Assembly (NCBI GenBank): GCA_032622095.1
Contig: CP136069.1
Location: forward strand, 105,988,278-106,052,277
Reading direction: 5' to 3'
Source of the DNA: Siphonodentalium dalli
Lineage: Eukaryota > Mollusca > Scaphopoda > Gadilida > Siphonodentaliidae
DNA length: 64,000 nt
The stretch's first letter is position 1. Every line of letters begins with the position of its first letter. Shown here piece by piece: positions 24,361 through 35,245 of this stretch. The translations under genes were made by a program, and so were the position numbers. The notes beneath the pieces are model-generated. The model was not told the origin of the DNA. It did not search any database and saw nothing but the letters and a program-made list of their open reading frames with translations.

Positions 24361-25544
24361 ACAGGTCTGGCAAATGTGAGAATACAGCTACAATAGCTGT
24401 ATTCAGCTAACCTAGCTGTATTCAGCTATATATTATACTCTCAAACCGGTAATAAACTAGAAGCGCTAATTTGCGCATCAAAATTAGGCTACCATATTCT
24501 CCGGTCACCCTCAACCAAATCAAAATCGTCGCTTGTGTTCTGACAAAGTGTTGCCTTTTGTCGACACGGCAATTCTGATTTTGTGTGAAAACTTACTACG
24601 GTGGTCGATGTCAGTAAATATTCTGGGGACTATTTTCTGCAAATGCATTCATTAACTAACTTATAAAATAAAGATCAAATTCATCCCAAACACTCGTTTA
24701 CTTCTTCCCGATGCTAAACCGGTAGGGGGCGTTAGAATGGTGTACCTATATCAAGCATTTAGAATTACATACCACTAGCGGTTTGTGAGCGATACTGGTA
24801 ACTATTCATAACTGTATATACAGATATTGTGCGGCATATTGCAAATGTATGGCACAACATAGGGACAACTGAAATGAAAATGCGACTTATATAATTTCTG
24901 AAGTATTTCAAACATGAAGTCCTGGTCGTTAGCGAGTCAGAACTATTCAATCTGTTTTGGCGGGAAAATATATAATGTGTGAAAACTTACTAAACATAAC
25001 ATTGGTATTTGTATTTTCACGATTCGACATACAAGTATGCGTTTCCGTATTTTTGGAGAGAATCAGCTCAAGCAGTGAGTGGAACTCGCTCGGTTAAACT
25101 CTGGCTAGAGATGTTCCCCTTTTTACCTGTTTTAACGCACCAACCAAACTGCGTTTTAGCAGCATCATATTGATACTTCCGGGAATGATTAAGATGTTCC
25201 ATCTTCGGTGATAAATATTGTATTTAATGTATTTTTCAAGGTATTCCGCATTGCATAAGAGAGTTATTAACCGTTATGACCGACATCGACCGCCGTAGTA
25301 AGTTTTCACACATAATCACCATCGCCGTGCCGACAAAAGGCAATACTTTGTCAGAACACACGCGACGATTTTGATTTGGTTGAGGGTGGCCGGAGAATAG
25401 GGTATCCTAATTTTGATGCGCAAATTAGCGCTTCTAGTTTATTATCGAAAAACAGCCCGTTTGAGAGTATAATATATAGCTGAATACAGCAAGGTTAGCT
25501 GAATACAGCTATTGTAGCTGTATTCTCACATTTGCCAGACCTGT
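24361..25544. mobile_element. DNA element with about 275-bp inverted arms
   Basis: The left arm runs from ACAGGTCTGGCAAATGTGAG to about 24640. Its complement ends at 25544 (CTCACATTTGCCAGACCTGT). Matching blocks in order include AATACAGCTACAATAGCTG, TGCGCATCAAAATTAGG and GTGAAAACTTACTACGG. TGA on both sides (24358-24360, 25545-25547) may be a 3-bp duplication. The middle (24640-25270) has no transposase-like frame. It is non-autonomous and its superfamily is unknown. Confidence 0.75.
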
Positions 25545-25547
25545 TGA

Positions 25548-26084
25548 ACTAGTGAAATTATGTTTATATGATTACAGTTACCAGTAGGCTACAATGTGAA
25601 CACAGAACATATAGATATACGTCAATATAGAAACAAAAGCGACATGAGCGCAAATATATTACCTCTCCTTGTCACAGATTCAAATTTCAAAAATAAACTA
25701 TTCTGAATCTGAATTGGGAATTTGGATCAATTTGGTGACGTCTAAATGTCGTATCAATAATTTGTAAATTCGTTACCGGATGTCCTGCATGTACCTAAGA
25801 TTATAAATAACCATGACTTGTCACACAGAAGTTATACATTTTACGCCTTTCAAATTTTAGTCTAGCTGGATTGACAGAAACAGTAATTGTGCCTTTTCTC
25901 GACTCGACTGGGAAGCCGCCATTATTTTGAATAGGTTGTCACGTGCAGTTATAGAACCAATCACGAATAGACATCGCTTAACTATCCCCGATCCGTCTTG
26001 TAACTACTTGTCAAGTAGCAAAAATAGCATATTTAAGTAGCTTATAATGCTATAAAAGTCGTTGGAATATTCTAACCACCCAAA
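25548..26084. other. No gene recognised
   Basis: No recognised coding or element ends. It borders the 3' edge of a LINE fragment. Confidence 0.35.
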
Positions 26085-27524
26085 TTTAGCTACTCGAGAT
26101 TTAGTGTGTAGTCAAAACTAGGGACCATAAGCTTGCTAGACTGTCTAGTTTCACGTTGTGATATCTGCCCGTGAGTAGGAGGAACTAGGTTTCTGAGATA
26201 GACAGGTGATTGACCTTTCACCATTTTATAAAATAATTTTAGTTTATATTTTTTCCGTCGTGATTTAAGGGTTTCCCAACTTGTTTCTCTAAGAAGAGAT
26301 ACATTACTAACAGACCTAGTCGCGCCTGTCACAATACGAGCTGCTTCGTATTGTATATCTTCGATGTTGTCAGATTCTTGCTGGCTACAAGGATCCGGGC
26401 CCACTCGCCCCAGGGCCAGCTCGCCCCAGGCCGTTTTTGGGGCGAGCTGGCCCACCTTTCAGGGGCGAGCTGGCCCGGGTATTACATTTGTATTAAAGTT
26501 GTAAATAAGTTAATATATATTAATATATTAATTTCTTAAGTTCAGATTATGATATATTTCAGAGTTATGTCCATCAATTTTGACATTTAGATTACTTTAG
26601 CCACGTTTGTTAGCAAAGATAATAGCCATGCAGTTTATCACACTAGTTGGTTTGAACGACGAACCGGCGAATTCATAAATAACAAAAATGAACTGTTTTC
26701 ACATTCTGGATATTAAAGTTTCTCTTATTCTCTGAGTTCATCTCACTATCTCTGGAGTTTGGGAAACCATTAGAAGCCGTTAGTATATCCCCATTCATAT
26801 GATATCCTATCAAAACAATAGAAGCAGGTTGTTTACACAGTAACCAATCGACTAATCACACTTCACAGGATGAGATGGCTTCAGTGTGATAGATAATCAC
26901 TTTCATATGCCGACCACATACCGTATATAAGCAGTGCAATATTTATCTGACATCATAACCACAAATATGTTCCGTTGTATCTGCGACTATATACAACGGC
27001 AGTGGCTCGACTCAAGTCATTTTCGATCGAGGAATGGAGTATATTCCGACATGACGTTCGGACAAATAATGATCTCGAATGTTTGTATATTTAATTCAAC
27101 ATTCCAAATTCAATGATACACATCTTGGGTCTCAGTTGACCGATTTGGGTATCACTTTGTATGGTATCACTTGACTCGGGTATCACTTGACTGTAAGTCA
27201 GAGAAAGCAAGCAAAACAACCCCAAAACGACAACTTAAATAAGACATTATCCCTTGGGGCGAGCTGGCCCGGGGCGAGCTGGCTCGGGGCGAGCTGGCCC
27301 AGGTCGACTGGGGCGAGCTGGCCCTGGGGCGAGTGGGCCCGTTTCCGGCTACAACCATCCCAAACAACACAAGAATATTCGAGGATTGACCTTATCATTG
27401 TAAAATAACATTTTTCTAGAGCTGCTCTGTCGAGATAGAATCGATATTTTCTCAAGAGTGAAATGCGTTTCCATGCGGTTTTCATCACTTGTTCAATATG
27501 GGGTCCCCAGCTTCCTGTTTTAGA
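26085..27524 (-). pseudogene. CR1-like LINE reverse-transcriptase fragment, split by a hAT-like element
   Basis: Reading on the reverse strand, 27524-27347 encodes the region just after the polymerase core (WGPHIEQVMKTAWKRISLLR, then LEYSCVVWDGCS). The continuation lies at 26390-26090 (QQESDNIEDIQYEAARIVTG, then KLKLFYKMVKGQSPVYLRNL). Both align with the full CR1-like LINE of this window at roughly 60% by eye, so this is a related but distinct subfamily. The fragment is truncated at both ends: it starts at the Helentron border near 27525 and ends at FDYT near 26095. The gap in the middle is an inserted element (26391-27346). It encodes no working enzyme, since the catalytic core and endonuclease are missing. 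Confidence 0.85.
26391..27346. mobile_element. Non-autonomous hAT-like element, 956 bp
   Basis: The ends GGATCCGGGCCCACTCGCCC and its counterpart (complement of GGGCGAGTGGGCCCGTTTCC) are inverted repeats. After two mismatches at positions 4-5 they match perfectly for 31 bp from GGGCCC. The 8-bp GGCTACAA occurs on both sides, at 26383-26390 and 27347-27354. An 8-bp duplication points to the hAT superfamily, with P-like as an alternative. GGGGCGAGCTGGCC is repeated near both ends, about seven copies in all, as expected of subterminal binding sites. The AT-rich interior has no transposase frame. Removing the element plus one duplication rejoins the LINE frame exactly. Confidence 0.88.
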
Positions 27525-27527
27525 TAA

Positions 27528-29259
27528 ATTTCAGATAGTAAATCAAGAAAAGAACAACGATCTGATCCTGATGTTAGGAAAGCTGAGAAAATTTCAGATA
27601 GTAAATCAAGAAAACAAAAACGATCTGATCCAGAGTTTAGGAAATCTGAGCGAATAGCAGATAGTATAGCAAGAACAAAAAAACGATCTGATCCTGAATA
27701 TCGCAAATGTGAAAAAATTTCAGAAGTTTTTTCAAAGAAAAGAGAACGTGCTTCTCTAAAATTTCGGAATGCTGAGCGAAAATCGGAAAGCTTAACAAAA
27801 AAGCGAAAGAGAACAAATACTGAGTTTTCTGAATCGGAGAGAATAATTGGAAGAGAGTCAAAAAAGCAAAAGAGAACAAATACTGAGTTTTCTGAATCCG
27901 AGAGAATGCTTGGAAGAGAGTCAAAAAGGCAAAGGAGAACAAATACTGAGTTTTCTGAATCGGAGAGAATGCTTGGAAGAGAGTCAAAAAAGCAAAAGAG
28001 AACAAATACTGAGTTTTCTGAATCAGAGAGAATGCTTGGAAGAGAGTCAAAAAAGCAAAGGAGAACAGATCCTGAGTACCGCAAAGTTGAGCTCATGATT
28101 GAGTCAGAAGCTAAACAAAAAAAGAGAAATGATCCTGAATATTGCCGCATCGAATCTCATTTCAATGCAGATTATATGAGGAAGAAAAGTTCAAATGTTC
28201 ACTTTAGGGAGATGGAAAGAATTAAGCAAAATGCTAAAAGGCACCAGCTAAATAAAGAGAATATACCTTCTGTTCCAAAACCCAGCACACAGGCACCAAT
28301 CTCAAGATCAGTTGACACCCTTGTTAAACAATTCCACAAGCTTGTATCTCAGGGATGTACATATGTTTGCACTTCATGTGATCAACTTTGGTACAGACAT
28401 AGTGTTGTCAAGGCATCAAATCTCCAGAAAAAGTGTAATGACGCCATCTAGTTGTGTCTAACTGGCTACAAAAGTGAAGATAATGAGGAATGGGTGTGCT
28501 TAACATGTCAGCGTCATCTCCTGAAAAATAGAGTTCCACCTTGTTCAGTAGCTAACAGTATGGTCTTTCCAGAAAAGCCAAAAGAACTTGATCTCAGACC
28601 ACTGGAGTGGAGATTGGTCTCGCCAAGATTGATGTTCCTTAAGTTATATCAGACTCCAAGAGGCAAACAGTTTAAAATAGAGGGGAATGTGGTGAATATA
28701 CCAACTGATGTTGTCACAACAGTAACTCAATTGCCTAGACTAGAGAATAACATGGAGACTATGAAAATCAATTTGAAAAGAAGGCTTTGTTACAAGAATT
28801 CAACAATGTCTCAAAATGTTAGACCTGGAATGGTTCACAAAGCTGCAGAATGGTTGACAGAAAATGGAGCCCTGTATCGTGAGAAAGGTATAACTCACAA
28901 TAGAAACATTGCTTTGTTGTTGAACGATGGGGAACCTCTCCTTCAAGAATGTGACTCCAGTCTAGATAATGTTCCTAGTGAAATTGAAAGTGAAATTTTT
29001 GATTTTGATGGACAAAGTGCTAATGAGTTCTACCTTATCCTTGATAAGGTTTATAAATATCATGCTGCTGATGATCTTGATAACTTTATGGATGGTCAGA
29101 ATCTAAAGAGAAACTGTGTTGTTAAAGAAGGGTTTCTTTGTTTGAAAAATAAAGTATCTCCTCGTACAGTAGTGAACAGTGAATTCTATGAGATGGAAGC
29201 AAGTTCTAGTGATTTACATGAAAAAGCCTTCCTGTGCGTGGTTCCTGGATGTGTGTATT
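27528..29259 (+). pseudogene. Helentron Rep-helicase polyprotein, N-terminal part (repeat region plus DUF6570-like domain)
   Basis: This is the amino-terminal portion of a rolling-circle transposon protein. After the left truncation at the LINE border there are ten 21-residue repeats (27558-28187; example RTNTEFSESERMLGRESKKQ), strongly charged. Next come the paired-cysteine segment CTSCDQLWYRH and, after an in-frame TAG at 28449-28451, CLTGY...EWVCLTCQRHLL, then SPRLMFLKLYQTPRGKQF and GNVVNIPTDVVTTVTQLPR, the block I recognise as the DUF6570-type domain found in front of Helitron/Helentron Rep proteins. It ends in FLCVVPGC, the first half of a zinc finger, at the 9-bp duplication 29251-29259. 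The remainder is at 43050-47579. The start codon is lost and the TAG blocks expression. Confidence 0.85.
29251..29259. repeat. Target-site duplication of the LINE, left copy
   Basis: GTGTGTATT here is repeated at 43050-43058 and brackets the LINE. Joining the two flanks with one copy gives an uninterrupted Helentron frame through CVVPGCVYFDITDHMKTIH, a plausible C2H2 finger. Confidence 0.88.
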
Positions 29260-30127
29260 CATCCTTCAATTATTTTAGTTTAAACAGTATTTATTCCATG
29301 AACAATACAACATAAATTACAACATATCAGAATATAACATCATGGACCGGATTCGACATCAAGCGTGTGTGCTTATGTGAGTCGTTTCCGGGAATCAGTT
29401 TTTGTCCATCCCACCCAGCGAGAGAGCGACTGTCTGATTTATATAATGTTGTGTCGTACGATATACATTCCGTAATTCAGATACTACTGTCGTTCCATGT
29501 AGCCGATTATTACTCTCGCCAGGTGGGGTGGGTGTAGGTACGTCAGGTAATGGCATTATGTAATTGTGTATAGGCATGAATAATAATTAATGTTTTATAG
29601 ATAATGATGGTGTATCTCTTCCCTATGTTTCTGTATAGATTCAGATATGTAGATGTAGAATAAACATCGTGTCGCAAAAGCGTCCAACATATTTCTTTTC
29701 ACTGGCTCTTCTTTCCACTTTTTTCATTAATGTGCAATTATGTATGGTTTATATATTAAATAGATATATAAGTAGATAAAATGTGGTCTTTTGAGTCTAA
29801 TTTTAAAGGATATAACAATAACGTTTCGTGTTCGAAATGCTGCTGGCAATGTTGATGGGAAGAGATAGATCACCAGTAATGGTAATGGTAGAACGGTATA
29901 AGTCTAAGTTAATAATAGGAAAGCAATGAGCTTAGAGTAGTAAATTGGGTTATCTCAGATATGGTTCAGGGGTTTTAGAATGGGTTTTTAGTGTTTTAAA
30001 TGACTCGGTGACCTCGTACCAACGGACTCTATGGCATTGATACTCGCGCGAGTTATTGCTAAGTATACATTCATTCTTTTATGTCTGAGAGTATTAGATC
30101 ATTTAACATGGCGATATACAAACTTAT
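29260..30127 (-). other. 3' untranslated region of the CR1-like LINE
   Basis: It lies between the ORF2 stop and the left duplication on the reverse strand and ends ...AATTGAAGGATG, without a long A tail. It contains no coding. Confidence 0.7.
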
Positions 30128-32617
30128 TTAGTGGGCGAAGCGCTTTGTCCTGGAGATGTATTTTTGTACTTCTCTGAAAATTTTTGCGTTGGTTTTGGGT
30201 GTTAATTCGGGGCATCCATACAGAAGTTTGTGTGTTGTCAGGTTGCATATATCATTTAATGACTGGAGAAGTGAGTTTCTTTCAGCTGTGTATCTATCGC
30301 AATTCATTAGGTAATGGTCGTTGTCCTCTAATTGTCCGCATAAACAATATGGGTGATCGGCGATGAAATTTGTGTACTTGTGATAATTTAGATCGCTGCA
30401 GTTGAGTCTGAGGCGGGTGTGGTTAATTTGTGTTTTTCTGGTAATAGCTTCATAGTAATATCGGGGTACTCCCTCTCTAGTACAGTTTATGGACTTTGTG
30501 AATGATGCAAGGGACTCATAACTTGTTGCGTTCGGGTCGAGTTTATTCCAGAGGTCTGTTGTTGAGGGGATGAAGGATTTTTTGAAGGAAGTGGAATCGA
30601 ACTTTGGGGCTCTCAGGGAATTAGCCTGTCGGGTGTTAACATTTGTTATTTCAACGTTTGTTGGGGGTATTAGATTTCGCAGATAAGGAGGGGCTTGGCC
30701 AGACATCATTTTGTAAAAGAGACGGAGCTTTAAACGTTTCCGCCGTACGGCGAGGAGTTCCCATCCGGTTTCCGTCAGGAGAGATTTGTTACTGGCAGAT
30801 CGGGTTGCACCTGTTGCTATACGAGCTGCTTCATATTGTACTTTTTCTATGTCATCGCTTTCTTCTTTGGTGCAACCATCCCAGACAACACAAGCGTATT
30901 CTAATACAGTGCGTACCAGGGTAAAGTAGCATCTTTCTAATGATGCTCTATTCAACGAGAAACGATGTTTTCTGATAAGGGCTATTCTTTTCCATGCTGA
31001 GCTTAATAAATTATCTATGTGTGGCTTCCATTTTCCGTCGCTACTTAAAACCACCCCAAGATGTGTATGAAGTTTTACTTCCGTGATGGGTTCATTGTTC
31101 ATATAAAGGGTTGGGTGGTGGATTAGATTTCTCTTCCTAGTGCAAGTTAACGCTTCAGTTTTTAAGACATTAAATTCAAGTCGTTTGACATCCTGTTGTA
31201 ATCTTAGTGCGCAAACAGTCGGATCTTCTATTGAAAGAGATATAGATGTATCGTCAGCGAAAAGGCGGATATTACATGATATGTCGTTAACAATGTCGTT
31301 AATAAAAACAAGGAATAGGATAGGGCCTAGTATAGAGCCTTGTGGAACTCCAGCTGTAATGGTTCCCCAGTTTGAGACTTCGGATCCCATAACTACACGT
31401 TGGTGTCTTCCACGGAGGTACGATCCGAACCACTTTAAAAGATTGTCGCGGATACCCACCGCGCTTAGCTTATATAATAAGCCATCGTGCCACACTTTGT
31501 CAAATGCCTTGCTGATGTCGAAGAATAGTAGGCGGGCGTCGCGTTCATCATCTAGTGATTTCGCCAAGTGATGGTATATGTCGCATAACTGATATGATGT
31601 TGAATCTGATGGCACAAACCCCGACTGTCGTTCGGTTATGATATTATTTGACTGGAGATATGACATTAAATGCTTTGCAACACACTTCTCAAAAACCTTT
31701 CCAAAAACTCCTAATAAGGAGATTGGTCGGTAGTTTTCTGGATTACTGCGGTCCCCTTTTTTATGGATTGGGACTACGTTTGCTCGTTTCCATTCAGTTG
31801 GAAAATATGCTTCTTTAAGAAAACGATTGTATATTATAGAAAGGGGGGTGCTGAGACTGAGACAATTCTTCAGAATACGCGGGCTTATTTGGTCGGGTCC
31901 AGAGGCTTTGTCGGCTTTTGTTACTTTCAGGGCATTAAAAACGTCAATTTCACTAATTAGGATATTATTTAGCATGGGGGTGTTTGTCTCGTCGGCAGGC
32001 GGGTCTGGCAGATCGTAGGTCATATTCAATGAGGCAATATTGCAAAAATAATCATTTAGTACAGTTGCTTTCTCGTAATCTGAGGAAGAAACTATTCCAT
32101 TCCTCGAGAGGGGCGGGACCGAATTAACTTTTTTGCGGGACAGTTTGTTGAAAATCTTCCACCATTTTAAGTCGCCAGTTTCTGGATCTTGAAGGATTGA
32201 TTCCATTTTTTGTCTATGAATTTTCTTTGAGTTTCGTACTTCAGTAATTACTTCATTGCGGATTGTCCGATATTTTTGCCATATGGCTGGGGTGTTTCTA
32301 GCTTTTGCAGTTTTGTGTACCATTTTCCGTTGTCTAATGAGATACTTAACTCTCGGTGTCATCCATTCAGGCTCGTTCTGACGGCATTTGACAATTTTGC
32401 TGGGTACATATTTGACGATAAGATTATTCATATATGATGTGAATGTTGAGCAGATTTCATCAGTTCCCAGGTTGTCAATTATTCGGTTCCAGTCACATGA
32501 ACGAATTTCATTGTTTAAGGAAATAAAATTAGCCTCATCATACATGTAAATAAGACGATTAAAAGATTTGCTTCCTTTCTGTTTGTCTTCGACTTCTATC
32601 GTGGCATATACCGGCAC
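30128..32617 (-). pseudogene. CR1-like LINE ORF2: reverse transcriptase and C-terminal domain
   Basis: An 829-codon frame that reverse-transcribes the element's own RNA at the target site. Polymerase motifs are visible: WKRANVVPIHKKGDR and ENYRPISLLG near residues 275-300, motif A FFDISKAFDKVW near 362-375 with its catalytic Asp, motif B GVPQGSILGP near 423, and motif C RLFADDTS near 450-457 with the DD pair. After DVKRLE the text jumps to FNVLKTEALT; related proteins have about a dozen more residues here, so I infer a small in-frame deletion. The C-terminus has a Cys/His cluster (CLCGQLEDNDHYLMNC). The reading frame joins the endonuclease part upstream through a one-base shift in the A6 run at 32638-32643. 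Confidence 0.9.
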
Positions 32618-32938
32618 ATGATAGCGGACTAGATCGGAAAAAAGGGATCCAGGGTACCAGATCCTTTCAGTTCACATAGATCATTTATGAATATTAGATC
32701 TATTATGGTTTCAGAGTATTCTGTGAAGTTTGTGGAGTCGTGAATAACTTGTTTCAGATTACATTCTGCGACTATGGTTTGTACTTTCTTGTTTACAGGG
32801 TTGTATTGATTTTCATTAAAGTCTCCAGAGACAATTAGTTTGTGTGTGGGATACGAATTTATGGTGTCACCGATGTTTTCTAATATGTTGTGCCAGCAAT
32901 TCACATTTGGGGGGCGGTAAAAAAAACCAATCAACACT
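32618..32938 (-). pseudogene. LINE ORF2 endonuclease domain, C-terminal half
   Basis: It encodes VLIGFFYRPPN, then KLIVSGDFNENQYNP and IIDLIFINDL, the conserved mid and late blocks of APE-type endonucleases, where the GDFN Asp/Asn pair is catalytic. The frame breaks at LDPFFPI*, where a homopolymer (A6 on the plus strand, 32638-32643) is off by one; the other frame continues as DLVRYHVPVYATIE. On its 5' side it is cut by the DNA transposon at 32940/32941, and the preceding codons are at 40682 and upward. Confidence 0.88.
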
Positions 32939-32954
32939 CTCCCAGATAGCACAC

Positions 32955-33370
32955 GTACGTTGGGCCAACGTTGGAATAATTACGTTGGCCCAACGTCGGC
33001 TTTTGTGGTTGGTACGACGATGGCCCGACGTCGACTTGCGTTGGAATAATTACGTTGGCGCAACGTCGGATTTTGTGGTTGGTACGACGATGGCCCAACG
33101 TCGACTTGTTGGAATAATTACGTTGGCGCAACGTCGGATTTTGTGGTTGGTACAACGATGGCGCAACGTCGACATGCGTCAGATTTTGCACGTTTCAAAC
33201 ATGGCTACGTTGGCCCGACGTTGGACAACCAACGTTGGGCCAACGTTGGTTTTACCGCTGGTTTAACGTTGGCCCGACGTTGAAAACATAACGCACTAGG
33301 CGATATGTGAGGTTAGTAGGTGCGTTAGATGTCGACGTTGGACCAACGATGGCCCAACGTTGGTCATAGT
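32955..33370. repeat. Left subterminal repeats of the 7.7 kb transposon
   Basis: A unit of 68-70 bp starting GTTGGAATAATTACGTTGGC and containing TTTTGTGGTTGGTACGACGA occurs three times (from about 32970, 33040 and 33108). Looser copies of GTTGGCCCGACGTTGG follow to about 33365. Most cores are palindromic (CCAACGTTGG), so they are potential symmetrical binding sites. Confidence 0.9.
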
Positions 33371-33504
33371 GTGGAGAAATCGGTCGATTACGCCGTAGCG
33401 TCATTTTAACGTCATTCTTAACTGGTCGCGTGTTTCTTTTTCAAATAACGCTTTGGTTTATTGACTGAACTTGCATTTGTGTTCTGAGTGAGCTTCTCGG
33501 TTTA

Positions 33505-33572
33505 ATGGATTATTATTTGGATAATGCACCACGGAACACCATCACCAGCTATAGGGACCCGAAGAAGTACCG
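33505..33572 (+). CDS. Possible first coding exon carried by the transposon
   Basis: ATG at 33505 opens a frame that starts MDYYLDNAPRN and continues to DPKKYR. It is followed directly by GTAAGT at 33573, a perfect match to the metazoan splice-donor consensus. It lies about 560 bp inside the left end, just beyond the subterminal repeats, which is where a transposon gene would start. I do not recognise the peptide, I have not found matching downstream exons, and a chance ATG plus donor is quite possible. Confidence 0.25.
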
Positions 33573-33819
33573 GTAAGTACTTTAGTTGAGAATATCATGC
33601 CGAATAACTTGGAATTTCAACGATAAGCGTGCGTCGTCGGATTCATTTCCTCCACAACCAACTTAAAGTTTGAATTTGAAGTTTAACCCTTCAATTGTCA
33701 GAAACGAAAACAAATAAATTTATGTCAGTTTCGTGTGATGGCATCCGACTGTATGAGGAAGAAAATGTCATTCTAATTACTATCTAAATTTCACGATCCA
33801 TGTGTGATAATGCATGGAT

Positions 33820-34400
33820 TTAGGGACATGGCGGCAGGGGTGTTGCACGTGTGTCTCGCACCCCCCACCCCACCACAACTTTGGTCAAAATTGTCAACAG
33901 TTGGATATTTCATACATGACACAACATTAATTGGAACTTTCGCACGGTCACACCAACAATATTATAGGTTGAGATTGTTCTCGTAGTTTGATTTTCCAAC
34001 AATTATTACTTGTTTATGGAACATCATTTGCACATTGTCCTACTTTTGGTATAAAAAATTGACTGAAATGGCATCAGTTGGAATTTTTTACGACCTTAGG
34101 GTGGGGGGGGGGGGGGTCTCAGGTTGGAAATTTCCAACAATTGGAATTCTTGAGGCCAGTCTAGATGGTAGGAGTTTGCTATTTTCAGAGGTTCTGATCT
34201 CAAAATGTTCTCAGTGTATTCCGTTCCTCTTCTGGTTGTGGCAACAATACTACTGATCCATTTAGAATAATGCTAACATCCAGGCTGTGAGGGGCCAGTA
34301 ACTTTTGGGGAAATCAAACCCCAAAGGGGTGGGGTGCAGTTGAAAATTTCAAGGTGGATGTACCCCTCCCCAACGCTGAAACCCATCTAGCCACGTCCCT
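33820..34400. repeat. Copy of the dispersed 'TTGGAAATTTCC' repeat, inside the 7.7 kb transposon
   Basis: In order: GACATGGCGGCAGGGGTGTT, CACCCCCCACCCC, TTGTCAACAGTTGG, GAAATGGCATCAGTTGGAA, a G run, CTCAGGTTGGAAATTTCCAA, CTTGAGGCCAGTCTAGATGG and, at the end, CCCATCTAGCCACGTCCCTG. The block order matches 17130-18012. Confidence 0.7.
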
Positions 34401-34816
34401 GTCATGGATTTCCATGGATAATTAAGTTCAGCCTACGACAGTGGATACCGTTCCACTTTCAGTTGTATACCCTATAATAGGCTATTATGCTTATAGCTGT
34501 TGGGGGGGGGGGGGTGTACTACCAGAATAGGAATTTACGATTGCACCACCCCCTTTCGTTGTATAAAATGCTCGAGCTGCAAACCAGAGTTCAGTCCCCT
34601 CGCTACGGTGTCTGACGCCCTGTTATATAGGAGATTGATTTATGCATGGAGTTCGAACAACCTCCCCTTAATTCGGTATTTTCCAACCGGTACCTTAAAT
34701 CCACTTGTCGGTTTGCGCTCCAAAATACACCTAATAAAAGGTCAGCAGACCACAGTGTCCCCCGACAACATGGCAAGTCGATGCCGCTTTGTTAAAGAAA
34801 TTAAAAAAAAATGTTG
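34401..34816. other. No gene recognised
   Basis: A G run at about 34501-34512 and otherwise unremarkable sequence. The frame at 34500-34817 begins in the G run and has no recognised domain. Confidence 0.35.
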
Positions 34817-35245
34817 AAATTTCTAAGTCGAAAAGGGTTAATAACTCCATAAACAAAATATTAGCTATATAGATGTTGCAAATCACCAACATGTTAGGAA
34901 CAATATCCCAGAGTTTCAAATCTCTACATTTAAAACTGTAGGAGGAGTTGATTACACCATGAAGGTACCCAATCTCATCCAAAAGGCAAAAATGTTCCAA
35001 ATTTTCTAAGTCGAAATCCCCCCAAAAATATGGAAAAAATTATATTTTTGATTAGCTATATAGATGTTGCAAATCACCAACATGTTAGGAACAATATCCC
35101 AGAGTTTCAAATCTCTACGTTTAAAACTGTAGGAGGAGTTGATTACACCATGAAGGTACCCAATCTCGGACGCACGGACGCACGGACGGACGGACGCACG
35201 GACGGACGGACGAGGGTCATTTCTATAGTCCTCCGACGGAAACGT
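34817..35245. repeat. About 190-bp tandem duplication ending in (GGAC)n
   Basis: AAATTTCTAAGTCGAAA, then GCTATATAGATGTTGCAAAT, CACCAACATGTTAGGAACAA and GTAGGAGGAGTTGATTACAC occur twice (from 34817 and from about 35005) with almost no change. The second copy continues into GGACGCACGGACGGACGGAC and CCGACGGAAACGTCGG, a small hairpin. It is a recent duplication of an interspersed repeat whose relatives lie at 22538 and 12 kb. Confidence 0.8.

Noticed and set aside
27485-28150. 221-codon reverse-strand frame across the Helentron repeats
   Set aside because: It is the antisense of the 63-bp in-frame repeats of the Helentron protein; a three-divisible repeat keeps antisense frames open.
32844-33266. 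140-codon frame crossing the left end of the 7.7 kb transposon
   Set aside because: It spans the LINE/transposon junction and the subterminal repeats, so it cannot be an inherited gene.
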